64,000 nt of DNA from CAVPUA01 sp963828015 (GTDB lineage Bacteria; Actinomycetota; Actinomycetes; Mycobacteriales; Jatrophihabitantaceae). The stretch lies in contig CAWHCD010000006.1 in the NCBI GenBank assembly GCA_963828015.1, positions 1,116,001 to 1,180,000 of the forward strand, in the 5' to 3' direction. Numbering within the stretch: the stretch's first letter is position 1; the number at the start of each line of letters is the position of its first letter. Under the pieces are notes generated by a model. The model was not told the DNA's origin and searched no databases. It was given only the letters and a program-made list of their open reading frames with translations. Of the stretch, positions 33,617 to 42,436 are shown piece by piece. A program made the translations under genes and the position numbers.

Positions 33617-35077
33617 CTAGACCTGGGCCGGGGAATCGGCCGTGAGCTCCTCGATCTCCGGCGTCTCGGGTCGGGCCCGGCGCGGCAGCAGCGGCGAGAC
33701 GATGATCATCGCCGCGACCAATGCCACCTGTACCCAGAGGACGCGGCTGAGCGCTTCGTGGAAGTCACCGCCGGCCGCGATGTTGAAGAAGATCGTTCCC
33801 AGCACGGCGACACCCACCGCCCCGGCCAGTTGCTGGCTGGCGTTGAGGACGCCGGAGGCCGACCCGGTCTCTTCGTCGGACACCGAGGCGATCACGATGT
33901 CGAACATCGGCGCGACGACCAACCCGATGCCGAGCCCGGCGACGCCAAGGCCCGGTAGCAGATCCCACGCGCTGACCATCGAGTCGCCGTGCAGCGCGAG
34001 AATCACCAGCAGCCAGCCCACTCCGCTGATCAGGACGCCGCCCTGCAGTGTGGTGCGGCCGAACTTCGGACCGAGCACGGCACCGCTGAGCACGGCACCG
34101 ATGGTCAGGCCGATCGTCAGCGGCACAGTGCTCAGCGCCGCCTTGATCGGCGAGAAGTCCTGTCCGACCTGGAGGAACAGCGTCGAACACAGCAGCGTGC
34201 CGCTCATGCCGCCGAAGAAGATCACGAGAAACAGCAGCCCGGCTGAGTAGCCGCGGTGGGTGAAGATGCTGGTCATGACGAGCGGTGCCCGTCGGATGCG
34301 CTCGTAGGCGCGTTGCTGCACGCCGAACAGGACGAGGAACACGACGCTCGCGGCGATCATGATGAAGGCCCAGGCCGGCCAACCGTAGTCGCGCCCCATG
34401 ATCAGCGGATAGACGAGCAGGACGGCGAAGAGCGAGACGAGCACGGTGCCCAGCCAGTCGAGGCGGGTATCGCGCTGCGGGGTGTTGGCCGGTAGCACCC
34501 GCAGTCCGAGGACGACCGCCGCGATCCCGAGCGGAACGTTGATGAGGAACACCAGCCGCCAGCTCGAGCCGAAGAGATTCCAGCTCGTCAGCGCGCCGCC
34601 CAGGAGCGGGCCGAGGATGGCCGAGAGGCCGATCACCGGTCCGAACAGCGAGAAGGCCTTCTGCCGCTCGTCGCCCTCGAAGCATTCTCGGATCATGCCG
34701 AGGCCCTGGGGCAGCATCAGGGCGGCGAACGCGCCCTGTCCCAGGCGAGCGATGATGAGCACGCTGGTGTTGGGCGAGAGTCCGCAGACGAGCGAGGCCG
34801 CGGCAAAGCCGCCGGCGCCGACCAGGAACAGCCGCCGACGCCCGACCAGGTCGCCCAGCCGGCCGCCCAGGATGAGCAGGACGGCAATGGACAACGCATA
34901 GCCGCCGACGATCCACTGCAGCGACGTCGTGGACGAGCCGAAGTCGCGGCTGATCTTCGGGGCGGCAACATTGACCACGGTGCTGTCGATGAGATCCATG
35001 CACTCGCCGATCAGGATGACGGCGAGGACAGCCCAGCGGGCCGCGTACGGCGTGCCTTCCCGAACTACGTTCGACAT
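33617..35077 (-). CDS. MFS multidrug exporter, DHA2 (14-TM) family
   Basis: This 486-residue transporter opens with WAVLAVILIGECMDLIDSTVVNVAAPKISRDFG, the DHA2 signature (LD-x-TVVNVALP type). The MFS motif A is GGRLGDLVGRRRLF, and the antiporter motif region is GLSAILGPLLGGALTSW. The number of hydrophobic segments is consistent with 14 helices. Such proteins expel drugs or small metabolites with proton exchange. No regulator is adjacent. The DHFR-like gene lies 55 bases upstream on the same strand, so the two may be co-transcribed. Confidence 0.9.
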   Translation of the reverse strand: MSNVVREGTPYAARWAVLAVILIGECMDLIDSTVVNVAAPKISRDFGSSTTSLQWIVGGYALSIAVLLILGGRLGDLVGRRRLFLVGAGGFAAASLVCGLSPNTSVLIIARLGQGAFAALMLPQGLGMIRECFEGDERQKAFSLFGPVIGLSAILGPLLGGALTSWNLFGSSWRLVFLINVPLGIAAVVLGLRVLPANTPQRDTRLDWLGTVLVSLFAVLLVYPLIMGRDYGWPAWAFIMIAASVVFLVLFGVQQRAYERIRRAPLVMTSIFTHRGYSAGLLFLVIFFGGMSGTLLCSTLFLQVGQDFSPIKAALSTVPLTIGLTIGAVLSGAVLGPKFGRTTLQGGVLISGVGWLLVILALHGDSMVSAWDLLPGLGVAGLGIGLVVAPMFDIVIASVSDEETGSASGVLNASQQLAGAVGVAVLGTIFFNIAAGGDFHEALSRVLWVQVALVAAMIIVSPLLPRRARPETPEIEELTADSPAQV

Positions 35078-35132
35078 AGCCGACAGTCTTTCCCAACCGG
35101 CATAGGTCCCGTCAAGCGGGTGCCGTGACCAG

Positions 35133-35792
35133 CTACGCGGCGGCCCGCCGGGTGCCGATCAGGTGGATGACCCCGGACGGCGAGGTAGTCGCCTCGAACT
35201 CGAAGCGGGATTCGAGTCCCTCGAGGCCGTCCCAGAGCCGTTCCCCCCGACCGAGAACGATCGGCACGAGGACGACATGCAGGTGATCGATCAGGTCCGC
35301 TTCGAGGAACTGCCGAATCGTGCTGACGCCGCCGCCGATCCGCACGTCGAGGTCACCGGCCAGGGCGCGGGCCTGCTCGAGGGCCGCGACGGGGTCGGCG
35401 TCCACGAAGTGGAAGGTTGTTCCGCCCTCCATCTCGAGCACCGGCCGAGGATGGTGAGTCAGTACGACGACCGGGGTGTGGAAGACCGGGTCGTCGCCCC
35501 ACCAGCCCTTCCACTCCTCGTCCAGCCACGGACCGCGTTGCGGGCCGAACTTGTTGCGCCCCATGATCTCCGCGCCGATCCCGGGTCCCCACTGGCTGGC
35601 GAAGGACTCGTCCACCCCGAAGGATCCGGCCGTTACCCCATGCAGGCCCATCGCGCGGAAGGTGCGCGTCTGGAAGGCCCACTCCATGAGCCGCGAACCG
35701 GCATGACCGAACGGCGCCTCGAGTTGCTGGCCCTCGCCGGCGCCGAAGCCGTCGAGGGAGACCGAGAAGTTGTGCACGCGCACGAGGGACAT
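35133..35792 (-). CDS. Dihydrofolate reductase-like protein (RibD C-terminal family)
   Basis: This 219-residue protein begins VRVHNFSVSLDGFGAGEGQ, the usual start of the RibD-C/DHFR-like family (SLDGF). It also has the NADPH-site segment DVRIGGGVSTIRQFLEADLIDHLHVVLVPIVLGRGERLWDGL. Such stand-alone members are NADPH-dependent reductases of unknown substrate and are not trimethoprim-target DHFR. It is upstream of the MFS exporter on the same strand and divergent from the esterase, with 123 bases between starts. Confidence 0.83.
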   Translation of the reverse strand: MSLVRVHNFSVSLDGFGAGEGQQLEAPFGHAGSRLMEWAFQTRTFRAMGLHGVTAGSFGVDESFASQWGPGIGAEIMGRNKFGPQRGPWLDEEWKGWWGDDPVFHTPVVVLTHHPRPVLEMEGGTTFHFVDADPVAALEQARALAGDLDVRIGGGVSTIRQFLEADLIDHLHVVLVPIVLGRGERLWDGLEGLESRFEFEATTSPSGVIHLIGTRRAAA

Positions 35793-35915
35793 GTCAGCTC
35801 CTGAGGCTTGTCGTTCGCATTCACCCTATGGGAAGTCCATCGGCGCAGAAGAGGGACTTCCGGCGGCCCGGTGCCGGCCCTACGCTCAGCCTGAAGCCGT
35901 GGGAGATGAGGGTGT

Positions 35916-36842
35916 ATGGAAGACGAGGGCGTGCTGGACCCGTGGATCGCCGACTGGCTGGCGGCCAACCCGGAGCGAGCTAGAGTCTTTGACACACTCG
36001 ATCCGCAGATCCTGCCGTTCGCGCGCGGCCCGGTGGGGCCCCCGCCCGCGCGCGAGGTCCTGATCGACCGGGTGTCGGATGAGGTGGTCGGCGACGTTCC
36101 CGTCCGGATCTACGAGCACGACGCCCCGCCGACCGGACTCGTGGTCTATCTCCACGGCGGCGGCCACTGCATCGGCAGCATCGGCTTGATGGACAACGTC
36201 GCCCGCGAGCTCGCACACGCATCGGGCGCGGTCGTGGTGTCCGTTGGCTATCGGCTCGCGCCCGAACACCCGTTTCCGGCCGGACTTGACGACTGCGAGG
36301 CGGTGACCCGCTGGGCGACTGCGCATTCAGGACGCTTCGGCGTCCCGGCCAGCCAGGTGGCGATAGCGGGCGAGAGCGCGGGCGGAAACCTCTCCGCCGC
36401 AGTTGCGTTGCGACTGCGCGACGCCGGCGACGTGACCCTCGCCGGACAGGTGTTGATCTACCCGGGAGTGTCCGGCTCGGTCCAACATCCCTCCGATGAA
36501 CAGTTCGACGGCCTGATCCTCAGCCGCAAGGCCAAGGAGGTCTTCTGGGCGGCCTACTCCGCGGGCCGCGATCTCGATAGCGATCCCTACGCGTCCCCGC
36601 TGTCGGCGCAGTCGCTTGCGGGACTGGCTCCGGCGCTGGTCATCCTCGGCGGATGCGACATGCTTCGAGACGAGGGCCGCGCCTACGCGGCACGCCTGCG
36701 GGCCGACGGTGTCGCGGTCGACGAGGTCTGCTACCCCGGTCAACCGCACGGCTTCGTCAACTTCGACTTCCCAGCGGCCCAGGCGGCGTACGAACATATC
36801 GGCGCCTGGGTCCGGCGGACGCTCGCGGCGGGAAGCGCCTGA
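35916..36842 (+). CDS. Alpha/beta hydrolase, HSL (hormone-sensitive lipase-like) family
   Basis: This 308-residue protein has the HSL oxyanion motif HGGG at residues 80-83 and the nucleophile elbow GESAGG with Ser154. The likely acid Asp lies in LGGCDMLRDEGRAYA and the His in GQPHGFVNFD, completing the triad. Members hydrolyse short- or medium-chain esters. There is no signal peptide. DUF6159 follows 40 bases downstream. Confidence 0.9.
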   Translation: MEDEGVLDPWIADWLAANPERARVFDTLDPQILPFARGPVGPPPAREVLIDRVSDEVVGDVPVRIYEHDAPPTGLVVYLHGGGHCIGSIGLMDNVARELAHASGAVVVSVGYRLAPEHPFPAGLDDCEAVTRWATAHSGRFGVPASQVAIAGESAGGNLSAAVALRLRDAGDVTLAGQVLIYPGVSGSVQHPSDEQFDGLILSRKAKEVFWAAYSAGRDLDSDPYASPLSAQSLAGLAPALVILGGCDMLRDEGRAYAARLRADGVAVDEVCYPGQPHGFVNFDFPAAQAAYEHIGAWVRRTLAAGSA

Positions 36843-36881
36843 CTGCGCCCGAAATCGGCCCGCCACCAATATGCTGATCCG

Positions 36882-37775
36882 ATGACCGACGCCTACGGCC
36901 AACCCCAGCCACCGCAACCTCGACCCGCCACAGGCAAGCAATTGCTTACCGCCTGCTGGGGATTGTTGAAGCAGGATCGCGAACTGCTGCTGCTACCGGT
37001 GATGGCCGCTGTCACCGGCCTGATCGCGGCCCTCATCCTGTTCGTGCCCGGCTTCGCGATCGGCTGGGCGGCGAGTGGGGGCAACCAGTCCTCGTGGGGC
37101 ATCTGGGTCGGTGGCGTCCTGGCTGCCTTTGCCGCTTCGGTCGTGGCGGTCTACTTCCAGGCCGCGTTGGTTATTGCGGCCAATCAACGCGCCGATGGCG
37201 GCGACCCGACGGTTCGCAGCGCGTTGGGTGAGGCCTGGCAGCACAAGGGCCGAATCCTGCGCTGGGCGGTCGTCACCACGACGGTCGGCGTCGCGATCCG
37301 GGCCCTGGAGCAGCGACTCGGCATTTTGGGCGCGATCCTGGGCTTCCTCGGCGGAGTGGCCTGGGCCATCGCATCGTTCCTGGTCGTTCCGGTCCTGATC
37401 GCCGAGAACCTCGGGCCGATCGAGGCCCTCAAGCGTTCGGCCGAACTGATCCGACAAACCTGGGGATCAAGCCTGCGCACCGGGCTGCGCTTCGGCCTCA
37501 TCCAGCTGCTGCTTTTCCTGCCGGCCGTCCTCGCCCTCGTGATCGGCATCTTCGCGGTAGCCAGCGGATCGGGTGTCGGCATCGGCATCGGTGTCGTGCT
37601 CATCCTGGCCGGCGTGATCGCGCTGCTGGGCCTGAGCATGGTCTTCAGCGCGATCGCCACCTATGCGCGCGCGATGATCTACCGCTACGCCACCGGTCGC
37701 CCCATCCCAGGCATCGATCCCCGCCTCATGGCCGGTGCCTTCGCCCCCCGGCGGGCGCGCCGCGGCATCGCCTGA
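36882..37775 (+). CDS. DUF6159 membrane protein
   Basis: This 297-residue protein has a Pro/Gln-rich start (QPQPPQPRPATGKQ) then LLTACWGLLKQDRELLLLPVMAAVTGL, the DUF6159 opening. Five or six hydrophobic helices follow, and the conserved segment FLVVPVLIAENLGPIEALKRSAELIRQTWG is in the middle. The tail is basic. The function is unknown. The gene lies four bases before the DsbA-family gene, so the two are probably translated from one message. Confidence 0.78.
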   Translation: MTDAYGQPQPPQPRPATGKQLLTACWGLLKQDRELLLLPVMAAVTGLIAALILFVPGFAIGWAASGGNQSSWGIWVGGVLAAFAASVVAVYFQAALVIAANQRADGGDPTVRSALGEAWQHKGRILRWAVVTTTVGVAIRALEQRLGILGAILGFLGGVAWAIASFLVVPVLIAENLGPIEALKRSAELIRQTWGSSLRTGLRFGLIQLLLFLPAVLALVIGIFAVASGSGVGIGIGVVLILAGVIALLGLSMVFSAIATYARAMIYRYATGRPIPGIDPRLMAGAFAPRRARRGIA

Positions 37776-37779
37776 TCGC

Positions 37780-38439
37780 ATGCCGAGCATCAAGGTCGAC
37801 GTCTGGTCCGATGTGGCTTGCCCGTGGTGCTATATCGGCAAGCGCCGATTCGAGGCCGGCCAAGCCGCGTTCCTGGCTGCCGGCAACGGTCGCGCCGTCG
37901 AGGTCGAGTACCACAGCTTCGAACTCTCCCCGGATACGCCGGTGGACTTCTCCGGCACCGAGCTCGAGTTCCTGGCCCAGTACAAGGGGCTGCCGGCCGA
38001 GCAAATGGCGCCCATGTTGGCGCAGGTGACCCAGACCGCTGCCTCCGTCGGGCTGGCCTACGACTTCGACGCCCTGCAGCACACCAACACCGTCAAGGCG
38101 CACCAGCTGCTGCACTACGCCAAGTCTCACGGACGGCAACTTGAGATGGCCGAACGGCTGCTCAGCGCGTACTTCGTCGAGGGCCGCCACATCGGCCGCG
38201 ACGAGGACCTGGCCGACCTGGCGGCCGACGTCGGCCTCGACCGAGCCGATGTGCTCAGGTCACTGACCACCGACGAATACCTGGACGCCGTACGGGCCGA
38301 TGAGCGCCAGGCGGTGGCGTACGGCGTCAGCGGGGTGCCGTTCTTCGTGATCGACGCGAAGTACGGCGTATCGGGAGCTCAGGATCCGGCCGCCTTCGCG
38401 CAGGTGCTCACCCGCAGCTGGGACGAACAATCAGCCTGA
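37780..38439 (+). CDS. DsbA-family oxidoreductase, FrnE type
   Basis: This 219-residue thioredoxin-fold protein has a CPWC active site (Cys14 to Cys17) in VDVWSDVACPWCYIGKRRFE. The conserved cis-Pro region AVAYGVSGVPFFVIDAKYGVSGAQ is near the C-terminus. FrnE-type proteins are cytoplasmic disulfide oxidoreductases or isomerases linked to stress; no signal peptide is present here. Start is the ATG at 37780; the longer frame overlaps DUF6159. Its 3' end overlaps the convergent TPR gene by nine bases. Confidence 0.88.
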   Translation: MPSIKVDVWSDVACPWCYIGKRRFEAGQAAFLAAGNGRAVEVEYHSFELSPDTPVDFSGTELEFLAQYKGLPAEQMAPMLAQVTQTAASVGLAYDFDALQHTNTVKAHQLLHYAKSHGRQLEMAERLLSAYFVEGRHIGRDEDLADLAADVGLDRADVLRSLTTDEYLDAVRADERQAVAYGVSGVPFFVIDAKYGVSGAQDPAAFAQVLTRSWDEQSA

Positions 38440-38868
38440 CTGCTTGCTGATCGCGGTCCGCATGGCTTCGCGGGCCCGACGCCGGTCACCGGCCAAGTCG
38501 TAGGCACGCGCCAGCTCGTACCACCGTCGCCAGTTCTCGGGATCAGCTTCGACCTCGGTTCGCCGTTGCGCGAACAGGGCGTCGGCGGCCTTGCGGTCGA
38601 CGCGCCCGGAGGGCAGGCGGGGCAGCTCGGGCTCCGCGGGCGCGCCTTCGGCATCGAGCTGCTCGCCGAGGCGCTGGGTGGCCAGCCCGAAGCGCAGCTC
38701 GGCGATCACGACCCAGATGCCGACGAGCGGCAGTACGAGAACGGCAACGCCGAGCACCTTGTATTCCAGGCGATGCTGCCCGAGCAGGTAGATCCCGCGA
38801 TAGCCGATCAGGACGAAGTAGGCCGCCAGCGCGAGGAGCAGGATGACGACGACATGGCGGGCCTTCAC
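38431..38868 (-). CDS. Membrane-anchored TPR-like protein next to dapB
   Basis: This 145-residue protein has two N-terminal transmembrane helices (VVVILLLALAAYFVLIGY and VLGVAVLVLPLVGIWVVIAEL) and a soluble C-terminal tail. The end of the tail reads like one tetratricopeptide unit (PENWRRWYELARAYDLAGDRRRAREAMRTAI). Similar proteins adjoin dapB in several actinobacteria. Its start overlaps the dapB stop by four bases, so it is co-translated with dapB. Function is unknown. Confidence 0.72.
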   Translation of the reverse strand: MKARHVVVILLLALAAYFVLIGYRGIYLLGQHRLEYKVLGVAVLVLPLVGIWVVIAELRFGLATQRLGEQLDAEGAPAEPELPRLPSGRVDRKAADALFAQRRTEVEADPENWRRWYELARAYDLAGDRRRAREAMRTAISKQSG

Positions 38869-39599
38869 AGCCCGAGGATGGTTTCCAGCCCGACCGTGAG
38901 GCCCGGTCGCGACCCGACGGCCCGCACGCCCAGCAGCACACCGGGCATGAACGAGGTGCGCTGCAGCGAGTCGTGCCGGATGGTGAGCGTCTCCCCCTCG
39001 GCCCCGAACACGATCTCCTCGTGCGCGACCAGGCCGCGGATGCGTAGCGCATGCACCCGAATGCCCTCGACGTCCGCGCCGCGCGCGCCGGCCAGCGACT
39101 GGGTGGTGGCGTCAGGGATCGGAGCGGCGTCGGCGCGGGCGGCGGCAATGAGTTCGGCCGTGCGAATGGCGGTCCCACTCGGGGCGTCGACCTTGTTCGG
39201 GTGGTGCAACTCGATGATCTCGACCGACTCGTAGAAGGGTGCCGCCAGCTGGGCGAACTTCATCGACAGCACGGCCCCGATCGCGAAGTTCGGCGCGATG
39301 AGCACCCCGACCCCTGGGGCGTCGGCGAGCCACGCATCGACGCTCTGGCGCCGCTCGGGGGTGATACCCGTAGTGCCGACGACCGCGTGAATGCCGTGCG
39401 TGATCGCGAACTCGAGGTTGCCCATGACCGCGTCCGGGTGCGTGAAGTCCACGACCACCTGCGCCCCGAGCAGGCCGGACAGCGAATCACCGAGGTCGAC
39501 CGACGCGACGAGTTCCAGACCTGATGCCGCGTCAACCGCGCGGCACACCTCTTGCCCCATACGCCCGCGAGCGCCGAGCACGGCGACCCGGATCGTCAT
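38865..39599 (-). CDS. dapB: 4-hydroxy-tetrahydrodipicolinate reductase DapB
   Basis: DapB reduces the DapA product with NAD(P)H in DAP/lysine synthesis. The 244-residue protein has the nucleotide-binding Gly motif GARGRMG (9-15), the catalytic EIIELHHPNKVDAPSGTA motif with its His-His-x-x-Lys, and the conserved C-terminal dimer region. It overlaps the upstream M16 peptidase frame and the downstream TPR gene by four bases each. The order M16 peptidase-dapB is standard in actinobacteria. Confidence 0.96.
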   Translation of the reverse strand: MTIRVAVLGARGRMGQEVCRAVDAASGLELVASVDLGDSLSGLLGAQVVVDFTHPDAVMGNLEFAITHGIHAVVGTTGITPERRQSVDAWLADAPGVGVLIAPNFAIGAVLSMKFAQLAAPFYESVEIIELHHPNKVDAPSGTAIRTAELIAAARADAAPIPDATTQSLAGARGADVEGIRVHALRIRGLVAHEEIVFGAEGETLTIRHDSLQRTSFMPGVLLGVRAVGSRPGLTVGLETILGL

Positions 39600-40904
39600 G
39601 AGACCACGCCGTCGAAGTCATGCTGGCCGAACGGGCCGACGACGGTCAGACAACGCTGCCGGTTCAGCAGGTCGGCGGCCAGCTCGGCCACGTCGGCCGG
39701 GGTGACCCCGTCAACGCGGGCCAGCACCTCGTCGACCCCCAGTACCTCGCCGTAGGTCAACTCGCTCTTCCCGATCCGGCTCATCCGCGATCCGGCATCC
39801 TCGAGGCCGAGCACGAGGCCGCCCCGCACCTGGCCCTTGCCACGCTCGACCTCCTGCGCGCTGAGCTCTCCGCGCGCGGCCTGGTCGAGACCCCGCATCA
39901 ACAGGTCGATGACCTCGTCGGCCTTGCCCGGTTGGCAGCCCGCGTACGCCCCGAAGATCCCGGTGTCGGCGTAGCCGTGGGTGAACGAATACACCGAGTA
40001 GGCCAGCCCGCGCTCCTCCCGCACGCTCTGGAACAGTCTCGAACTCATGCCACCACCGAGGGCGGCCGAGAGCACGCTCTGGGCGTAGCGGCGCTCGTCA
40101 TCACGCTGCAGGCCCCGCACCCCGAGCAGTGATGTTGGCCTGTTCGGTGTCATCGGGCACCACATGCACGGGGCGGGCCACCGACCTGGGCGCCGCGACC
40201 CGGTGCGGTGTGCGGACGGCCTCGTCCAGCCGGCCGTCGAAGATGCGCCGGGCCCGGGCGACCAGATCACCGTGATCGATGTTGCCGGCCGCCGCCAGCA
40301 CCATCGTCGACGGCTGGTACCGGCGGTGGTAGTAACCCCAGATCTGACGCCGACTCAGTGCCCCAATCGATTCCTCGGTACCCAAAATCGGCCGACCCAG
40401 CGGTGAATCGCCCAGCAGGGCCGAGGAGAACTCGTCATGCACAAGATCAGCCGGATCGTCGTCGCGCATCGCGATCTCTTCCAGCACGACGTTGCGCTCG
40501 ACCTCGACGTCCGGCGAGGAGATGGCCGCATCCAGGACGACATCGCCGACGAGGTCCAGCGCCAGCGGCAGATCACGGTCCAGCACGGTGGCGTAATAGC
40601 AGGTGTGTTCCTTCTCGGTGAACGCGTTCAGCTCACCACCGACAGCGTCCATCGAACTGGCGATCTCGAGCGCCGAGCGCGTCGAGGTGCCCTTGAACAG
40701 CAGGTGCTCGAGAAAGTGACTCGAGCCGGCCAGCGCCGGCGTCTCGTCCCGGGAGCCGACGCCGACCCAGACGCCGATACTTGCGCTCCGCGCACCCGGC
40801 ATCGCCTCGCTGACGATGCGCAGACCACCCGGCAGCTCGGTACGGGTGATCACGCCGCCGCCGGTCGCGGGGAGTCGGCGGGTGCGAGAGCGAGCTGAGG
40901 TCAT
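39596..40904 (-). pseudogene. M16 zinc peptidase, interrupted by a one-base frameshift
   Basis: Two overlapping minus-strand frames (40101-40904 and 39596-40270) together make a full M16 peptidase of about 430 residues, the usual length. The N-terminal part has the zinc site HFLEH (His63, Glu66, His67) and the distal Glu at about 143 (VVLEEIAMRDD). The C-terminal part has LGGGMSSRLFQSVREERGLAYSVYS. The protein should read EQANI then LLGVRGLQRDDERRYA, but an extra A (T on the plus strand, near 40130) breaks the frame after EQANI. Either the gene is damaged or the base is an assembly error. It lies just upstream of dapB. Confidence 0.85.
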
Positions 40905-40942
40905 TGGTCGATCCTAGGTCGTACGAAAAGGGGCCGAGGCGC

Positions 40943-41398
40943 TCAGCGCGGCAGCCAGGCGTCGGGGGCCTCCACCATGCGCTTGACGTGGGTCGGCAGC
41001 TTGCCGCTGAGCACCTGCGCCAGCGTCGTCTCATCCAGCACTCGGCGCAGGCTGGCCCGCACTGCGACCCAGACCTCGGGTAGATGCTCGGCCACTCCGG
41101 TGTAACTCGTCTGGTCCGGGCGCAGGCCGCGAACCTCGGCCAGCGGCCCGTCGACGGCCCGCATGACCGCGCCCAGCGTGATCTCATTCGCCGGCCGAGC
41201 CAGGGCGTACCCGCCGTCGGCGCCGCGCTGGCTGCGGACCAGGCCGGCCCGGCGCAGCTCGCCCAGGATCGCTTCGACGAACTTGCGCGGCAGCTTCTGG
41301 TCACCGATGACGACGTCGACCTTCACCAACTCAGGCGCGTGGGCGGCCAGGCTGAGCAGGGCCCGCACCGCGTAGTCGGTCTTCGCTGAGATCTCCAC
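40943..41398 (-). CDS. Rrf2-family transcriptional regulator (cysteine-free)
   Basis: This 151-residue protein begins MEISAKTDYAVRALLSLA and has the Rrf2 winged helix KLPRKFVEAILGELRRAGLVRSQRGADGGYALARP. It contains no cysteine at all, so it cannot hold the Fe-S cluster of IscR or NsrR and resembles the CymR type that controls sulfur uptake. It follows cysA after 63 bases on the same strand, which fits control of the sulfate transporter. The regulatory role is inference from position. Confidence 0.85.
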   Translation of the reverse strand: MEISAKTDYAVRALLSLAAHAPELVKVDVVIGDQKLPRKFVEAILGELRRAGLVRSQRGADGGYALARPANEITLGAVMRAVDGPLAEVRGLRPDQTSYTGVAEHLPEVWVAVRASLRRVLDETTLAQVLSGKLPTHVKRMVEAPDAWLPR

Positions 41399-41461
41399 GT
41401 ACGCATCTTCGCAGGTGGTCGACCGATCTTTGACGGCAGGCGCGGGCGTTTCGATAGGAAA

Positions 41462-42436
41462 CTAGGAAATGCCGGCTCCGGCCGCCTCGAGCATCGAGGC
41501 CTCACGGGCGGGCCGCAACCAGACCTGGGACCCGACCTCGAGGGACAGCGACTCGGCCTGGCCGCGGTTGAGTTGCACCCAGGGCTCACTGTTGCCGGCG
41601 GCCAGCTCCACCCGCACCTCGAACCCGATGCGCTGCAGGCGGGTCACGGTGGCTTCGACCGCCCCCGGTGCGTGGGTGGCGAAGACGTCGATGTCGTGCG
41701 GGCGCACGATGCGGTCCTGCAGGCGCGTGATCGGGCCGAGGAACCCCATGACGAACTCGTTCACGGGGTGGTCGTAGAGCTGATCCGGCGAACCGATCTG
41801 CTCGATCCGGCCGTGGTTGATGACCACCAGCTCGTCGGAGACCTCCAGGGCCTCCTCCTGATCATGGGTGACGAACAGCGTCGTCACGTGCATCTCGTCG
41901 TGCAGTCGGCGCAACCAGTCGCGCAGCTCGCGGCGAACCTGCGCGTCCAGGGCGCCGAACGGCTCGTCCAGCAGCAGCACCTTCGGTTCGACGGCCAGGG
42001 CGCGGGCCAGGGCCATCCGCTGACGCTGGCCGCCCGAGAGCTGCGAAGGCAGCCGGTCGGCGAACTGCGAGAGATGTACCAGATCGAGCAACTCCATGAC
42101 CCGGCGCTTGATCTCAGCCTTGTTGCGTCGGCGGATCTCCAGGCCGAAGGCCACGTTGCGATACACCGACAGGTGCTTGAAAACGGCGTAGTGCTGGAAG
42201 ACGAAACCGACGTCGCGCTTCTGCGGGGCGAGGTGGGTCGAGTCGACTCCTTCGATCTCGACGGTTCCGGTGTCGGCTTCCTCGAGACCGGCGATGATGC
42301 GCAGCAGGGTCGACTTGCCGCCGCCGCTGGGACCGAGCAGCGCCGTCAGCTCCCCCGCTCGTACCGAGAGGTCGATGTTCTCCAGCGCCACGAAGTCGCC
42401 GAACTTCTTGCCCACAGCCCGCACTTCGATACTCAT
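41462..42436 (-). CDS. cysA: Sulfate/thiosulfate ABC transporter ATPase CysA
   Basis: CysA powers sulfate import. The 324 residues have Walker A GPSGGGKS (35-42), the Q-loop FQHYAVFKHLS, signature LSGGQ (133-137), Walker B LLLDEP (154-159) and the switch His in FVTHDQEEA. A short C-terminal regulatory domain follows. It is a little shorter than many CysA proteins. The start overlaps the cysW stop by one base. Together with cysW, cysT and the binding protein it forms a complete transporter set. Confidence 0.94.
   Translation of the reverse strand: MSIEVRAVGKKFGDFVALENIDLSVRAGELTALLGPSGGGKSTLLRIIAGLEEADTGTVEIEGVDSTHLAPQKRDVGFVFQHYAVFKHLSVYRNVAFGLEIRRRNKAEIKRRVMELLDLVHLSQFADRLPSQLSGGQRQRMALARALAVEPKVLLLDEPFGALDAQVRRELRDWLRRLHDEMHVTTLFVTHDQEEALEVSDELVVINHGRIEQIGSPDQLYDHPVNEFVMGFLGPITRLQDRIVRPHDIDVFATHAPGAVEATVTRLQRIGFEVRVELAAGNSEPWVQLNRGQAESLSLEVGSQVWLRPAREASMLEAAGAGIS

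Noticed and set aside
35053..35078. CGAACTACGTTCGA as a LexA box
   Set aside because: The GAAC and GTTC halves are three bases apart instead of four, and the site lies at the start of the MFS coding sequence.
39596..40904. M16 peptidase as two separate genes
   Set aside because: The halves join into one standard-length protein after a single base change and share no separate start signal.
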